This document shows, piece by piece, positions 46,090 through 55,599 of a stretch of DNA of 64,000 nt. Numbering within the stretch: the first letter of the stretch is position 1; every line of letters begins with the position of its first letter. The DNA is taken from NCBI RefSeq assembly GCF_001038505.1, contig NZ_LDPY01000001.1, positions 186,001-250,000 of the forward strand, read 5' to 3'. Under the pieces are notes generated by a model. That model saw only the letters and a list, made by a program, of their open reading frames with translations. It made no database searches and was not told the origin of the DNA. This DNA comes from Puniceibacterium sp. IMCC21224. Lineage in GTDB: Bacteria > Pseudomonadota > Alphaproteobacteria > Rhodobacterales > Rhodobacteraceae. The translations under genes and the position numbers were made by a program.

Positions 46090-47538
46090 TTAAATCGACA
46101 AGATGACCTGCATCAGGTCTCCAACCACGTTCATGACACGGGCATTTGCAGCGTAGTTCTGCTCGATCTGCATCAGAACCTGCAGTTCAGCATCGGTGCT
46201 TACCCCGTCTGCAGCTTCCAGTTCCCGCAACGCGATATTCTGCGCCCGCGCATAGCTAACCTGAGCATCGTTATTGACACGGTACGCAGCAACACTCGAG
46301 GTCAGCTCGGTCGCGAAGCCTGACATACTGCGCTCAACCGTACCCAAGGCGACGGACGCTGACGGGCGGGTCTCGGTCAGGGCGGACTGGATGGCTTGCA
46401 GCAGGCTTGCGTCCCCCACCTCACCTGGTGAAACCGCGCCGAGTCCATCACGAATGCGCCAGATCTCGGAACTGCCGGGTGCCACCAGTGTGTTAACCGC
46501 AATGCGGCCGGCCAGTCCGGTCTCGTCGGTGCTGATAAACAGCGCCCCAGCGTCTGTGAAAAAGCCCGGATCACCCGCCGCCAGAGTCGTATCCGCGCCA
46601 CCGGGGCCCAGTCGTTCGACAAGATCGCGAGCGACTCCGTCCAGTTGCGCCTGAATCCCAACCGCATCCAGGTCGCGAATCTGGAAATTCGCCGCTAGAG
46701 TACCACCTGCCAGAGGGCCGTCCTGACTGGTATTGATAGCGCGGCCGTTGATCGTGAGGCCGCCCAACAATCCGTTGCCCTGCGTCATCTGCGGTTGAAT
46801 CACCTGAGTCTGAGTAAACTCCAGCGTGGCTGCGGAACCATCAAGCAGAGTTGCGCCCTTGATCGAATAGATCGCAACCATACCATCATCGCGCGGGACA
46901 CTGCGCAGCGGTACCGCCTTGGCAATCGCGTCGATGTTGATCTGACGCTCATCTATCAACGCAGACGGATCCTGACCTAGCCGCGTCGCCTTGGCGATCT
47001 GCGTATTGAGCGCTTCGACACGTTGCAGGGTGGAGTTGATGTCTTCAACCTGCCTCGCGATTGCACTGTCCGCTGTTTCGCGTGACGTTTGCACACCCTT
47101 GGAAATAGTGTTGAGCGTGCTGGCCACATCTTTGGCCGCCTGGGCCACCGTCTCCAGTCTCTGAGTAGCCGACGGATTGCTGGCGGCTGTGATGAAGGCA
47201 TTCTCGAACGCGCCCAAACGTCCCGCGAGCGATCCCGTATCAGAAGGATCCCCGAGCAGGAATTCCGCCTTCGTGGCAAATCCCTGCAAGGTTTCCGCAT
47301 TTCCCGAGAGTGCGTCCGAAATTCGCCTGTCGGACAGAAGGACCGGGTCGCCGTGACGGATCACTCCATCCACGCGAACACCGCCGCTGCCGCCCAGCGT
47401 ACTGGACGACAGCGCCAATTCGCGCCGACCGTAGCCATCGGTCAGTGCGTTTGAAATGTTGCTCGAGACGATCCCCGCTGACCGAGTATTTGCCCTGAGA
47501 CCACTCAGTGCATTTGACAAAGCTCCGGAAAGTGACAT
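46090..47538 (-). CDS. flgK: Flagellar hook-associated protein FlgK
   Basis: A 482-residue protein. The N-terminus MSLSGALSNALSGLRANTRS and SSNISNALTDGYGRRELALS and the C-terminus DAELQVLMQIEQNYAANARV are the D0 helices of FlgK, exported by the flagellar secretion system. It forms the first ring of the hook-filament junction. The start at 47538 has GAGGGAAT about nine bases upstream; an ATG five codons earlier is less well placed. It follows flgE and precedes flgL. Confidence 0.93.
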   Translation of the reverse strand: MSLSGALSNALSGLRANTRSAGIVSSNISNALTDGYGRRELALSSSTLGGSGGVRVDGVIRHGDPVLLSDRRISDALSGNAETLQGFATKAEFLLGDPSDTGSLAGRLGAFENAFITAASNPSATQRLETVAQAAKDVASTLNTISKGVQTSRETADSAIARQVEDINSTLQRVEALNTQIAKATRLGQDPSALIDERQINIDAIAKAVPLRSVPRDDGMVAIYSIKGATLLDGSAATLEFTQTQVIQPQMTQGNGLLGGLTINGRAINTSQDGPLAGGTLAANFQIRDLDAVGIQAQLDGVARDLVERLGPGGADTTLAAGDPGFFTDAGALFISTDETGLAGRIAVNTLVAPGSSEIWRIRDGLGAVSPGEVGDASLLQAIQSALTETRPSASVALGTVERSMSGFATELTSSVAAYRVNNDAQVSYARAQNIALRELEAADGVSTDAELQVLMQIEQNYAANARVMNVVGDLMQVILSI

Positions 47539-47586
47539 GCCGCATTCCCTCATTCAACATTTCAGACTGGTTGTTCAGCGCTGTGA

Positions 47587-48888
47587 TCAGCGCTTGATAT
47601 TGGTGGTTTCCTGCAGCATCTCATCCACGGTCTGGATCACCTTCGCGTTTGACGAATAGGCGCGCTGCGTCTGGATCAGGTCGGTCAGTTCACCCGCCAC
47701 ATCAGTCGCGGATTCCTCGCGCGCAAAGGCAACGAGGTCTCCGGTCGGCCCTTCGGACGCATTCCAGAGGTAGTAGTTTCCACTTTCGGGTGAGGGAATG
47801 TAGACTTGCTGGTCCAGTGCAACCATGCCGTTCGGGTTCGGCATAGTCACCAGTGGCACTTGGAAGATCGTGCGCACGGTTCCAGTGTCAAAGAAAGCAT
47901 GTACTAGACCCTGCTCATCGACTTCCAGCGAGGTCATATTGCCAATCGGAGCACCATCTTTGGAAATGCTGAGCGGCGCAAAGTTGTCGCCCAGCTGCGA
48001 AAGACCAACAGCATCACCAGGAGAGCCGATATCAATCTCGATCGGTCCACCGGCCACTTCAACGATCAGCATACCCGTGGCCGCGTCATAGGCCCCGCCG
48101 GACAACGTGTTGACCGAGGCGAGCGTGCCGCCAGCGGTACGTGAATCATCAAACGTCAGCTCGTATTCTCCAATCACAACTCCGGGCTGGGCAGAATCCT
48201 CGATCTGCATGGTCCAGGCGTTAGACGCACCAACGGCCGGGAGTGATGGCGTGAAGGTTACGATGACATTTTCCGATACCCCGAGATTGTCGAAGTATTC
48301 GACAGAGAGCTGCTGCGGCGTACCGCTGGCATCAAAGTTCGTGTCCGTTGCAGGCAGGTTGACGCCCAAGGTTATGCTGGTCGTTGGATCCCCAGTGAAC
48401 TGGTTCACGTTCAGACGCACAGGCTCTAACCCGACACTAGTGTCGCGCGACTGCGTGGGAATGGTTCCATCCGGAGCGGCCGGCCATCCCATAAGGGCCA
48501 GACCGGATTCGGTCACCAGGTAGCCATCGGAATTTGTCCGGAATGATCCGGTCGACGTCAGAAGCATCTGAGGCGACCCATTGCCCGAAGTCGCATCGTT
48601 GATGGTCGCAACCGGCAAAAACCCATTGCCGCGCACCGCGAGATCGGTGGCATTGGTTGTGGCAACCAGCGAACCGCCCTGATCAATCAGGCGCTGGGTC
48701 GTGGCCCGAACGCCCCCGGCAGAATAGGTTCCACCCCCAGATTTGTTCACGAGCGACTGAAAGTCAGCCTCGACCCGGCGGTAGCCATAAGTCGCCGAGT
48801 TCGCAATATTGTCAGAGATGGTCGCCAGTCTGCTCGCATTCGAGGAGAGACCTGCCACACCGGCATTCAAAGAAGAAGAGATTGTCAT
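47587..48888 (-). CDS. flgE: Flagellar hook protein FlgE
   Basis: A 433-residue hook subunit. MTISSSLNAGVAGLSSNASR and DNIANSATYGYRRVEADFQS (cited in part) are the flagellar rod/hook N-terminal domain, and the C-terminus DLIQTQRAYSSNAKVIQTVD is the matching C-terminal helix. The centre carries a FlgE D2 domain with LSVEYFDNLGVSENV. The start at 48888 is preceded by AAAGGCG. A near-perfect CtrA box lies 57 bases upstream, so the cell-cycle regulator CtrA probably drives this promoter. Confidence 0.94.
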   Translation of the reverse strand: MTISSSLNAGVAGLSSNASRLATISDNIANSATYGYRRVEADFQSLVNKSGGGTYSAGGVRATTQRLIDQGGSLVATTNATDLAVRGNGFLPVATINDATSGNGSPQMLLTSTGSFRTNSDGYLVTESGLALMGWPAAPDGTIPTQSRDTSVGLEPVRLNVNQFTGDPTTSITLGVNLPATDTNFDASGTPQQLSVEYFDNLGVSENVIVTFTPSLPAVGASNAWTMQIEDSAQPGVVIGEYELTFDDSRTAGGTLASVNTLSGGAYDAATGMLIVEVAGGPIEIDIGSPGDAVGLSQLGDNFAPLSISKDGAPIGNMTSLEVDEQGLVHAFFDTGTVRTIFQVPLVTMPNPNGMVALDQQVYIPSPESGNYYLWNASEGPTGDLVAFAREESATDVAGELTDLIQTQRAYSSNAKVIQTVDEMLQETTNIKR

Positions 48889-48944
48889 AGACACGCCTTT
48901 CTGCTGTATCGAAAATCTTCGATCCAACAGATACGCGCCCTAAC

Positions 48945-48959
48945 TTAACGCCATACTAA
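48945..48959. promoter_or_regulatory. CtrA-type box upstream of flgE (one mismatch)
   Basis: TTAA-CGCCATA-CTAA, followed by C, differs from the CtrA consensus TTAA-N7-TTAA at one base. It lies 57 bases upstream of the flgE ATG. Confidence 0.6.
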
Positions 48960-49033
48960 CATATAAAATCCGAGCGATCTTGGCGTGTCGGCAGGCAGGA
49001 ACCCTGACCCACCGACATTCTTAAGGTTGGTAT

Positions 49034-49858
49034 TCAAAAGCGCCGCAGATAGATCACTTCGATCCGACTGTTGCGGATATCCATGTGGTTTCGCGTGACC
49101 GGTTCCCGGTCGGCATGGGCGGTAACACGGGCAATGCGCCTGTCAGCCAGCCCCTTTTCGGTCAGCAGATCACGCAGCTTGGCTGCATTTTGCGCCGACC
49201 TGTCCCACGTCGGATCCTTGGCAAGAACAATTGGAACGGCGCGCACATGCGCCTCTACAGCAACTGGGTTGGTCACCATGGCCGACACCCGAACCAGTAC
49301 ATCCGACAGATTCTCCATCAGGCGCGTCGGCTGGCCATCGGCCTGAAACAGCGGACCGCTCTCTGTCTCGAACAGCTCGATCACCAAGCCCTCATCCGTC
49401 ACCTTGGTGACGATATGTTGCAACAACTCATCCGCCACCATGCTTTCGCCGCCACGCCCCATCAGCAACGTCTCGAGCTGTCGAAAGTCTTTTTCTTCGG
49501 CGGCACCTTCGGCAGAATCTGCGCCCATTGCCCGGTTTTCGGACGTCGGTCGTAGGTTTGTGGCCCCTGTGCCCATACGAGGCAACGTATTCTCGGTAAA
49601 CGTGCTATTCCCGCCCAAAATACCATTGCCACCACCCGACACCCGGCTGATCGCAATCGTCGGACTAAAGTAGTCCGCGATCCCCTTGCGTTGTTTTTCC
49701 GTCGTCGCATTCAACAGCCACATCAACAAAAAAAACGCCATCATTGCGGTCACAAAGTCCGCATACGCGACTTTCCAGGCGCCACCATGGTGCCCACCGC
49801 CGCTGATAACCTTTTTCCGTTTAATGATGACTGGCGCGACATTGCTGCCTACACCCAT
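49034..49858 (-). CDS. motB: Flagellar motor protein MotB (OmpA-like)
   Basis: A 274-residue protein. One membrane segment at about residues 30-50 (WKVAYADFVTAMMAFFLLMW) carries the proton-binding Asp in YADFVTAMMAF. The C-terminal OmpA-like domain binds peptidoglycan (AQNAAKLRDLL, then HADREPVTRN, then RIEVIYLRR). It anchors the stator. The ATG at 49858 has AAGG eight bases upstream; a GTG three codons earlier is the alternative. A perfect CtrA box lies 49 bases upstream, making this the first gene of the visible flagellar block. Confidence 0.93.
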   Translation of the reverse strand: MGVGSNVAPVIIKRKKVISGGGHHGGAWKVAYADFVTAMMAFFLLMWLLNATTEKQRKGIADYFSPTIAISRVSGGGNGILGGNSTFTENTLPRMGTGATNLRPTSENRAMGADSAEGAAEEKDFRQLETLLMGRGGESMVADELLQHIVTKVTDEGLVIELFETESGPLFQADGQPTRLMENLSDVLVRVSAMVTNPVAVEAHVRAVPIVLAKDPTWDRSAQNAAKLRDLLTEKGLADRRIARVTAHADREPVTRNHMDIRNSRIEVIYLRRF

Positions 49859-49906
49859 CTCCACCACCTTCTCACTTCACCCATGGGTTTGGTATCAGGC
49901 GTCCCG

Positions 49907-49921
49907 TTAACACGGGTTTAA
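49907..49921. promoter_or_regulatory. Perfect CtrA box upstream of motB
   Basis: TTAA-CACGGGT-TTAA, followed by C, matches the CtrA consensus TTAA-N7-TTAA exactly and lies 49 bases upstream of the motB start. CtrA controls motility genes in Rhodobacterales. Confidence 0.75.
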
Positions 49922-50067
49922 CGTTTAAAACTGTTCGGTAAATCCAGCGCTGACCACCGGCGTGGTCTATATCCCACAACGCTTGTGCCATCCTGAGTGG
50001 GGATAGACTTGGCGCACGGGGTCGTCTAGCAATGTGTGGATCACTTGGTTTGCGAACGGACATTCAG

Positions 50068-52206
50068 ATGACGCCACGCGGAACTCCGGGCACGGGCTTC
50101 GAAAGAAAGAACAACCGTTTGAAAACAAAATCCTTCAGTCTCTCTATGTGCGGGCTGGCGCTGTTGCCTGCGGCAGCCGTTGCGCAAGGTTTGCCGAGCT
50201 ACAACCTTTATGGCTCGCCCGGTCTGATCGACATGCCCACCGCTTTTGCGGCGCCGGATGCCACCCTGTCCGCAACTTTGTCGAATTTCGGCGATAACTC
50301 GCGCGCGACGCTGAACTTTCAGATCACGCCCCGCCTGTCCGGCAGCTTTCGCTATTCCGAAATCCGCAACTACGACACGGTCGCCAGCATCAACGGCAAA
50401 TACTATGACCGCAGTTTCGATTTGCGTTATCAACTGCTGACCGAAGGCCGCTACCGCCCGGCTGTCACCGTTGGTTTTCAGGATTTCATCGGCACCGGCC
50501 TTTTTAGCGGCGAATATGTCGTAGCGTCCAAGAATGTCACCAAGGGTCTGCAACTGACTGGCGGTCTGGGATGGGGCCGTCTGGGCAGCAACAACCCGAT
50601 TGCCAGCACGGGTGTGCGTCCTGTCGAGATCATTGGCCGTGGCGGTGTGCCAACATATGATCGCTGGTTCCGCGGCGATGTCGCGGCGTTTGGCGGTCTC
50701 AGCTACGCGTTTAACGACCGACTGCGGTTCAAGCTGGAATATTCCTCGGACAGCTACCTTGAGGAAAGCATCACCGGTCGATTCGAGAAAAAGTCGCCGT
50801 GGAACTATGGGGTGGACTATAATTTCCGCAACGGTACACAGCTTTCGCTCTACTACGCCTACGGAAACGAGATCGGCGCCCAGATCACCGTCACGACAAA
50901 CCCCAAAAAGGCCGCCGTTCCAGGAAGCCTTGATTCGGCACCCGAACCCGTCGCGCCGCGTGACATGTCCAGCGTCAACGACCTGAACTGGACGACCGAC
51001 ACCACAACTGTGACCTCGGCCAGAACCACTCTGGCCAAGGCCATGGAAGATGACGGCATCAAGATTGAGGGACTCAAACTCGAACCGCGCCGCGCGACTA
51101 TCCGCATCCGCAACGAACGCTACATTGCCGTGTCGCAGGCCATTGGCCGGACCGCCCGTGCGATGACCCGATCTCTGCCGGCCTCGATCTCGGAATTTGT
51201 GATTATCCCGACCGAAAACGGCATCCCGATGTCTGCCATTGCCATGAACCGGGGTGATGTGGAGGCGCTGGAAAACTCTGCAGCGACCGAAATTCTGGCC
51301 CGAACCCAGATCGTCGATGCGTTTGGCAAGGCGCCGGCGGTCGATGAAGACGTCTACCCCCGATTCACCTATTCCTTTGCGCCCTATGTCGAGACTGGGT
51401 TCTTTGACCCTGACCAGCCGGTGCGCTACGGTACCGGGCTGCGCCTGCGTGGAAGCGCCAAACTGACAAAAAACTTTGTGTTGGATGGTGCCATCACCAA
51501 GATGGTCGGCGGCACACTTGACGAGATAACGCGCGATGGCGCCGGGACATCGACCCTGCCGCGTGTCCGTACCGAATATTCCCAATATGCCAAAGAAACC
51601 GACATCGCGATCGAGAATCTGACAGCCACGCACTATGGGCGCCCTGGCAAAGATCTCTACAGCCGCGTGACAGTCGGCTATCTCGAATCGATGTACGCAG
51701 GTGTTTCGACCGAGGTACTGTGGAAACCCGTGGACAGTCGCCTCGCTCTTGGGGTTGAACTAAATTACGTGCAGAAACGCGAATACGATCAACTGTTCGG
51801 ATTGCTGGACTACACGGTCGCCACCGGCCACGCGTCAGCCTATTATTCTCTGGGAAACGGGTTCCACGGACAGGTGGACGTGGGCCGATATCTGGCAGGC
51901 GATTATGGCGCGACCTTCCGGATCGACCGCGAATTCGGCAATGGCTGGCGCGTCGGCGCCTATGCCACCTTTACCGACGTGTCATACGAAGACTTCGGAG
52001 AAGGCTCGTTCGACAAGGGCATCCGCGTCACCATTCCGATCGGATGGGCGCTGAGCAACTCGTCACGCCAACGCAACACGTTCGATATCAAATCGCTGAC
52101 CCGTGACGGCGGCGCACAGCTTAACGTAAAGGGTCGACTTTACGAGCAGGTTCGCAGCAATCACGAACCCGAACTGGCAAAGACCTGGGGACGATTCTGG
52201 AGATGA
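50068..52206 (+). CDS. YjbH domain exopolysaccharide protein (outer-membrane beta-barrel)
   Basis: A 712-residue protein of the YjbH family. The signal sequence lies at SLSMCGLALLPAAAVAQ, and the mature part begins LPSYNLYGSPGLIDMPTA, the usual YjbH opening. The remainder is rich in alternating beta strands ending in LAKTWGRFWR, the C-terminal aromatic end of an outer-membrane barrel. It pairs with YjbF and is thought to secrete or retain an exopolysaccharide. The ATG at 50068 is used; a TTG at 50119 would give a shorter, more typical signal peptide and is a real alternative. The yjbF start overlaps the stop (ATGA). Confidence 0.85.
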   Translation: MTPRGTPGTGFERKNNRLKTKSFSLSMCGLALLPAAAVAQGLPSYNLYGSPGLIDMPTAFAAPDATLSATLSNFGDNSRATLNFQITPRLSGSFRYSEIRNYDTVASINGKYYDRSFDLRYQLLTEGRYRPAVTVGFQDFIGTGLFSGEYVVASKNVTKGLQLTGGLGWGRLGSNNPIASTGVRPVEIIGRGGVPTYDRWFRGDVAAFGGLSYAFNDRLRFKLEYSSDSYLEESITGRFEKKSPWNYGVDYNFRNGTQLSLYYAYGNEIGAQITVTTNPKKAAVPGSLDSAPEPVAPRDMSSVNDLNWTTDTTTVTSARTTLAKAMEDDGIKIEGLKLEPRRATIRIRNERYIAVSQAIGRTARAMTRSLPASISEFVIIPTENGIPMSAIAMNRGDVEALENSAATEILARTQIVDAFGKAPAVDEDVYPRFTYSFAPYVETGFFDPDQPVRYGTGLRLRGSAKLTKNFVLDGAITKMVGGTLDEITRDGAGTSTLPRVRTEYSQYAKETDIAIENLTATHYGRPGKDLYSRVTVGYLESMYAGVSTEVLWKPVDSRLALGVELNYVQKREYDQLFGLLDYTVATGHASAYYSLGNGFHGQVDVGRYLAGDYGATFRIDREFGNGWRVGAYATFTDVSYEDFGEGSFDKGIRVTIPIGWALSNSSRQRNTFDIKSLTRDGGAQLNVKGRLYEQVRSNHEPELAKTWGRFWR

Positions 52207-52874
52207 CGATGCGCTACGCCATTGCGGCCCTTACCGTCTGCGCAGTCCTTGCGGGATGCGGCAACGAAACCAAGATCATAAATCCGGCATTTCTGATCCG
52301 CGATGTCGCTAAACAGGCTATGAGCGGGGGCAACAAAGACGGGTTTGCAGTCTCAAAAGCGCAGATCGACACTGGTCTGAACTTTACGCCCCTACCGCTG
52401 GCAATGGTCACAATCGAAAAGCGCAAGGGTCAGGCGCTGATGCTAGAGGTTGAGCAAAACGGTCCCTACCGGACTTATGCGACCGCCGACCGTCAGTCCT
52501 TTACCCTGCGTGGTGGTATTCTGACTGCCACCCGCGGTATTGGCGACGATCTGATGTCCACCGATAATGCCGGACTGGTGCAGTTGGTGCAGGCCAGACG
52601 CGATGGTACGGCGCCCTATATTCTGCGCCTGCTGGATGGTGAAAACATCACCCGCACGCTCAACTTTACCTGCGAAGTGTTCTCCGAAGGATCCGAATCC
52701 TATGCACTTGGCCAAATTTCGGCCAATGCGACAAAGATGATTGCAAATTGCACCGGCGACATGAAGCCATTTACCGACACCTTTCTGGTGGACGGGTCGG
52801 GCCATGTCATAGAGGCACGGCAATGGGTGGGTGAAACGACTGAATATATCACGGTCCAGGCACTGCGAAAATAG
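52203..52874 (+). CDS. YjbF family lipoprotein (exopolysaccharide)
   Basis: A 223-residue lipoprotein: lipobox LAGC near residue 19, then INPAFLIRDVAKQAM. The domain (GPYRTYATADRQSFTLRGGI, then TRGIGDDLMSTDN) is the GfcB/YjbF fold. In E. coli yjbEFGH the protein is needed for exopolysaccharide production, and YjbH is its partner. It starts inside the yjbH-like stop codon. It faces a sugar transferase on the other strand four bases away. Confidence 0.88.
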   Translation: MTMRYAIAALTVCAVLAGCGNETKIINPAFLIRDVAKQAMSGGNKDGFAVSKAQIDTGLNFTPLPLAMVTIEKRKGQALMLEVEQNGPYRTYATADRQSFTLRGGILTATRGIGDDLMSTDNAGLVQLVQARRDGTAPYILRLLDGENITRTLNFTCEVFSEGSESYALGQISANATKMIANCTGDMKPFTDTFLVDGSGHVIEARQWVGETTEYITVQALRK

Positions 52875-52878
52875 TTGC

Positions 52879-53490
52879 TCAGTGCATCGTGACCCGTTTC
52901 AGGATCGTGGCCCACATCAGTTTGAAATCCTTGCAGACCGTCCGCTGACCGGCATAGATCAGATCGAGTCGCGCCTTGCGCGGTATGCATTGGCGGCAAT
53001 AGACTTCTTCTGTGTCCTCGGGTGTCCGGCAACCCGTCAAAAGAACCTCTTCCCTCCGGTGAAAGATGATGGTTGCCAGGCCGGTTATTCCCGGACGTGA
53101 TCGCAGCACCTCGTGATAAATTTCGGGATATTTCTCGACATAGCAACGCAACGGCGGGCGTGGTCCGACAAAGCTGATATCCCCTCTCAAAATATTCCAG
53201 AGCTGAGGCATCTCATCGAGTCGGCAGCGCCGCAGGGTGTGACCGGTCCGCGTGATACGATTCACCTTGTCCCCACCCGAGACACCCGCATCGTTGTCGA
53301 CTGTGCGCATCGTGCGAAACTTCCAAAGCAAAAATCCGGTGTCCGGCGTTTTCATCCGCTCAGACCGATAAAAAACCGGCCGTCCATCACGGATCAGCAC
53401 CGTCAGTGCAACCCCAATAATCAGCGGCGACAACAAGACACTCAGTCCAACCGCGAGGATAAGGTCAAAGGCGCGTTTTGCCGGCGTCAT
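52879..53490 (-). CDS. Undecaprenyl-phosphate sugar phosphotransferase
   Basis: A 203-residue bacterial sugar transferase (polyprenyl glycosylphosphotransferase). An N-terminal membrane segment (LILAVGLSVLLSPLIIGVAL) is followed by VFYRSERMK, LLWKFRTMR, the catalytic LDEMPQLWNILRGD, FVGPRPP and RPGITGLATI. It transfers a sugar-1-phosphate to undecaprenyl phosphate, starting a polysaccharide repeat unit. This is the short form without the WcaJ-type N-terminal domain. The start overlaps the epimerase stop codon (ATGA). Confidence 0.93.
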   Translation of the reverse strand: MTPAKRAFDLILAVGLSVLLSPLIIGVALTVLIRDGRPVFYRSERMKTPDTGFLLWKFRTMRTVDNDAGVSGGDKVNRITRTGHTLRRCRLDEMPQLWNILRGDISFVGPRPPLRCYVEKYPEIYHEVLRSRPGITGLATIIFHRREEVLLTGCRTPEDTEEVYCRQCIPRKARLDLIYAGQRTVCKDFKLMWATILKRVTMH

Positions 53491-54398
53491 TGCTTGGGGC
53501 TCCAGCGCTGCCAGTCGGCGACCAGATGTTCCGCTTCTGCGCTCTCAGACGCCAGTGCGCATACAGCCTCGAGGCGCGAAGTGTCCAAAACCACTTGGCG
53601 AATAGCCGTTGGCGGTGCATCCCGCCAAACGACTTCGCGGCCAGCGGCACGTGCAATCAGCTCCATCCCCGTAGGGCGCGGCGCGGAAACGTTGTAGACT
53701 GACGCCAACTGTCCAACTGGCACCAAAGCCAGCGTTTCCAAAACCTTCCCTAAATCACTCGGTCCAATATAGCTGCGCAATGGGCCGCCCCCTTCCTTTC
53801 CACCAAATCTGTCCAGCGTGATGCTGTTGCTGCCACGCATTGCGGCAAAAAGGCTCTCGGCGCCAGCCACATTGCCAATCCTCAACGACACCGGGCGTGG
53901 ACCTTGGGGATGTGCGGCTGCATAGGCATCCAGCGCAGTCTCCATCGTCAACTTTGCCGCGCCATAGGACGACGCAGGCTTGCATGGATGAACTTCAGTC
54001 AATGGCTCAGTCGATTCAGAATACACCGCAGCGCTGGAACAATGCAGCACCCGATCCGCCCCAACCGCCTGCGCCACCCGCATTGCCGTCAGCGCGAGCG
54101 TGCTGTTCGCCCCAAGATCTGCGGACGGCCCCGCCGTCACGCCCCAAAGCGCGATGATTGCATCAACATTGGGCAGCACATCCAGCGGCGCACCTGGTGC
54201 CCATTGCAAAACGCCCGCCTCGGGCCTGCGGGCCACCGCTGTTATACGCGGACCATCGTCACGCGATTCCCAGCTGGCCCGAACCATACGGCCCACCTTG
54301 CCATTCGCCCCCAGAACCAGGACATGTCGGACTTGCGCTTTTTGGGCCACTTTTTGCCGACCTTTGAAAAATTTACACGATAACCGTCTGTCTATCAC
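53487..54398 (-). CDS. NAD-dependent epimerase/dehydratase (extended SDR)
   Basis: A 303-residue extended SDR enzyme. HVLVLGANGKVGRMV is the nucleotide-binding loop; SSAAVYSES, then YGAAKLTMET gives the catalytic Ser, Tyr and Lys. The substrate is probably a nucleotide sugar, used with the neighbouring sugar transferase. The start is a GTG at 54398 with GGAG about six bases ahead; the next internal starts would cut into the Rossmann motif. It is divergent from the Wza-like gene with 70 bases between. Confidence 0.88.
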   Translation of the reverse strand: MIDRRLSCKFFKGRQKVAQKAQVRHVLVLGANGKVGRMVRASWESRDDGPRITAVARRPEAGVLQWAPGAPLDVLPNVDAIIALWGVTAGPSADLGANSTLALTAMRVAQAVGADRVLHCSSAAVYSESTEPLTEVHPCKPASSYGAAKLTMETALDAYAAAHPQGPRPVSLRIGNVAGAESLFAAMRGSNSITLDRFGGKEGGGPLRSYIGPSDLGKVLETLALVPVGQLASVYNVSAPRPTGMELIARAAGREVVWRDAPPTAIRQVVLDTSRLEAVCALASESAEAEHLVADWQRWSPKQ

Positions 54399-54468
54399 CG
54401 ACCTCTCCGGCTAGAAAGATCGTTACAGCAGCCGCTGCCAATCGAGCTGCACAGATATGTTGGGGGAC

Positions 54469-55599
54469 ATGATCTTGAGGAACCATTTCCGGTGGCTATT
54501 GGTGCTCGCACTGACGCTGGGCGTTGCCGCCTGTAGTTTGCCGCGCGGCGCCGCCCTTCAGTCCGAAGTTCTGAAGGAAGCCGAAGCCGATAACCCGACC
54601 TTTGACGTTGTTCCAGTGACACGGGCGAACATGCCCGCGATTGTGTCGTGGCCCAGCACTGGAACTCAGGATAATTTCGGCTGGCCGGGCGGCGGCGATG
54701 GCCCCTCGTCTTCCGTCATCCAAACCGGCGATCGCGTCGATGTGACGATCTGGGACAGTCAGGAAAATTCGCTTATCACCAACCCTGCCGAAAAGGCCCG
54801 TACCATGTCCGGTCTTGAAGTCGGATCGAACGGCGCAATTTTCCTGCCCTATGTGAACGAAGTCTACGTTCGCGGCCTGACTCCTTCGTCTGCCCGCGCG
54901 CGGATTCAGGAAACATTGGAACCGATCGTACCCTCAGCGCAGGTGCAACTGTCGATGACTCCGGGCCTGGGCAATTCGATCGATCTTGTGGGCGGTGTGG
55001 CACGTCCGAACACCTACCCGATGTTATCGCGCAATTACAAAGTTCTCAGCCTGATTGCGACAGGCGGTGGCATCAGCCCTGCCCTGCGCAATCCCAAAGT
55101 CCGGCTGCTGCGCGGTGGATCAACCTATCAGATCAACGCAACCGACCTTTATGCGTCGAGCGGGCGCAACACGACGTTGCGCCCCCGTGACACCGTAATT
55201 GTCGAAGAAGACACCCGCAGCTTTACCTCACTGGGCGCTGCCGGGCGCGAAAGTCTGATCTATTTTCCCAAGGAACAGGTTACCGCGCTGGAAGCAATGT
55301 CATTAATGGGCGGGCTGTCAGATGCTCGCGCCGATCCCAAGGGGGTTCTGGTCCTGCGCGAATACTCCTCGCGTCAAGTGCGCTATGACGGCACCGGGCC
55401 GGGTCGGCAGCAGGTTGTCTTTACCTTCGATCTGACATCCGCTGACGGCCTGTTTGCAGCACGCAAATTTCAGATCAATCCCGACGACACCGTGCTTGCC
55501 ACTGAATCGCCAATCACCAAAACTCAGACCATTTTTGCCCTTCTCGGCAGCGGGCTTGGTTTGACGCGACAGGTCACACTGACCTCTAACTCTTTCTGA
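54469..55599 (+). CDS. Polysaccharide biosynthesis/export lipoprotein (Wza-like)
   Basis: A 376-residue outer-membrane lipoprotein: the lipobox AAC puts Cys near residue 22. VIQTGDRVDVTIWDSQENSL starts the poly-export domain (Wza D1), followed by SLBB-like repeats (IDLVGGVARPNTYPML, then LEAMSLMGGLSDARADPKGV). It forms the channel through which the polymer leaves the cell. The ATG at 54469 follows GGGGGAC; an ATG four codons earlier is less likely. No Wzc kinase, Wzx flippase or Wzy polymerase gene is in the window, so the rest of the pathway is elsewhere. Confidence 0.9.
   Translation: MILRNHFRWLLVLALTLGVAACSLPRGAALQSEVLKEAEADNPTFDVVPVTRANMPAIVSWPSTGTQDNFGWPGGGDGPSSSVIQTGDRVDVTIWDSQENSLITNPAEKARTMSGLEVGSNGAIFLPYVNEVYVRGLTPSSARARIQETLEPIVPSAQVQLSMTPGLGNSIDLVGGVARPNTYPMLSRNYKVLSLIATGGGISPALRNPKVRLLRGGSTYQINATDLYASSGRNTTLRPRDTVIVEEDTRSFTSLGAAGRESLIYFPKEQVTALEAMSLMGGLSDARADPKGVLVLREYSSRQVRYDGTGPGRQQVVFTFDLTSADGLFAARKFQINPDDTVLATESPITKTQTIFALLGSGLGLTRQVTLTSNSF

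Noticed and set aside
50041..51633. A long minus-strand frame of 530 codons
   Set aside because: It lies opposite the YjbH gene and has the Arg/His/Gly-rich composition of a shadow frame, without any domain.
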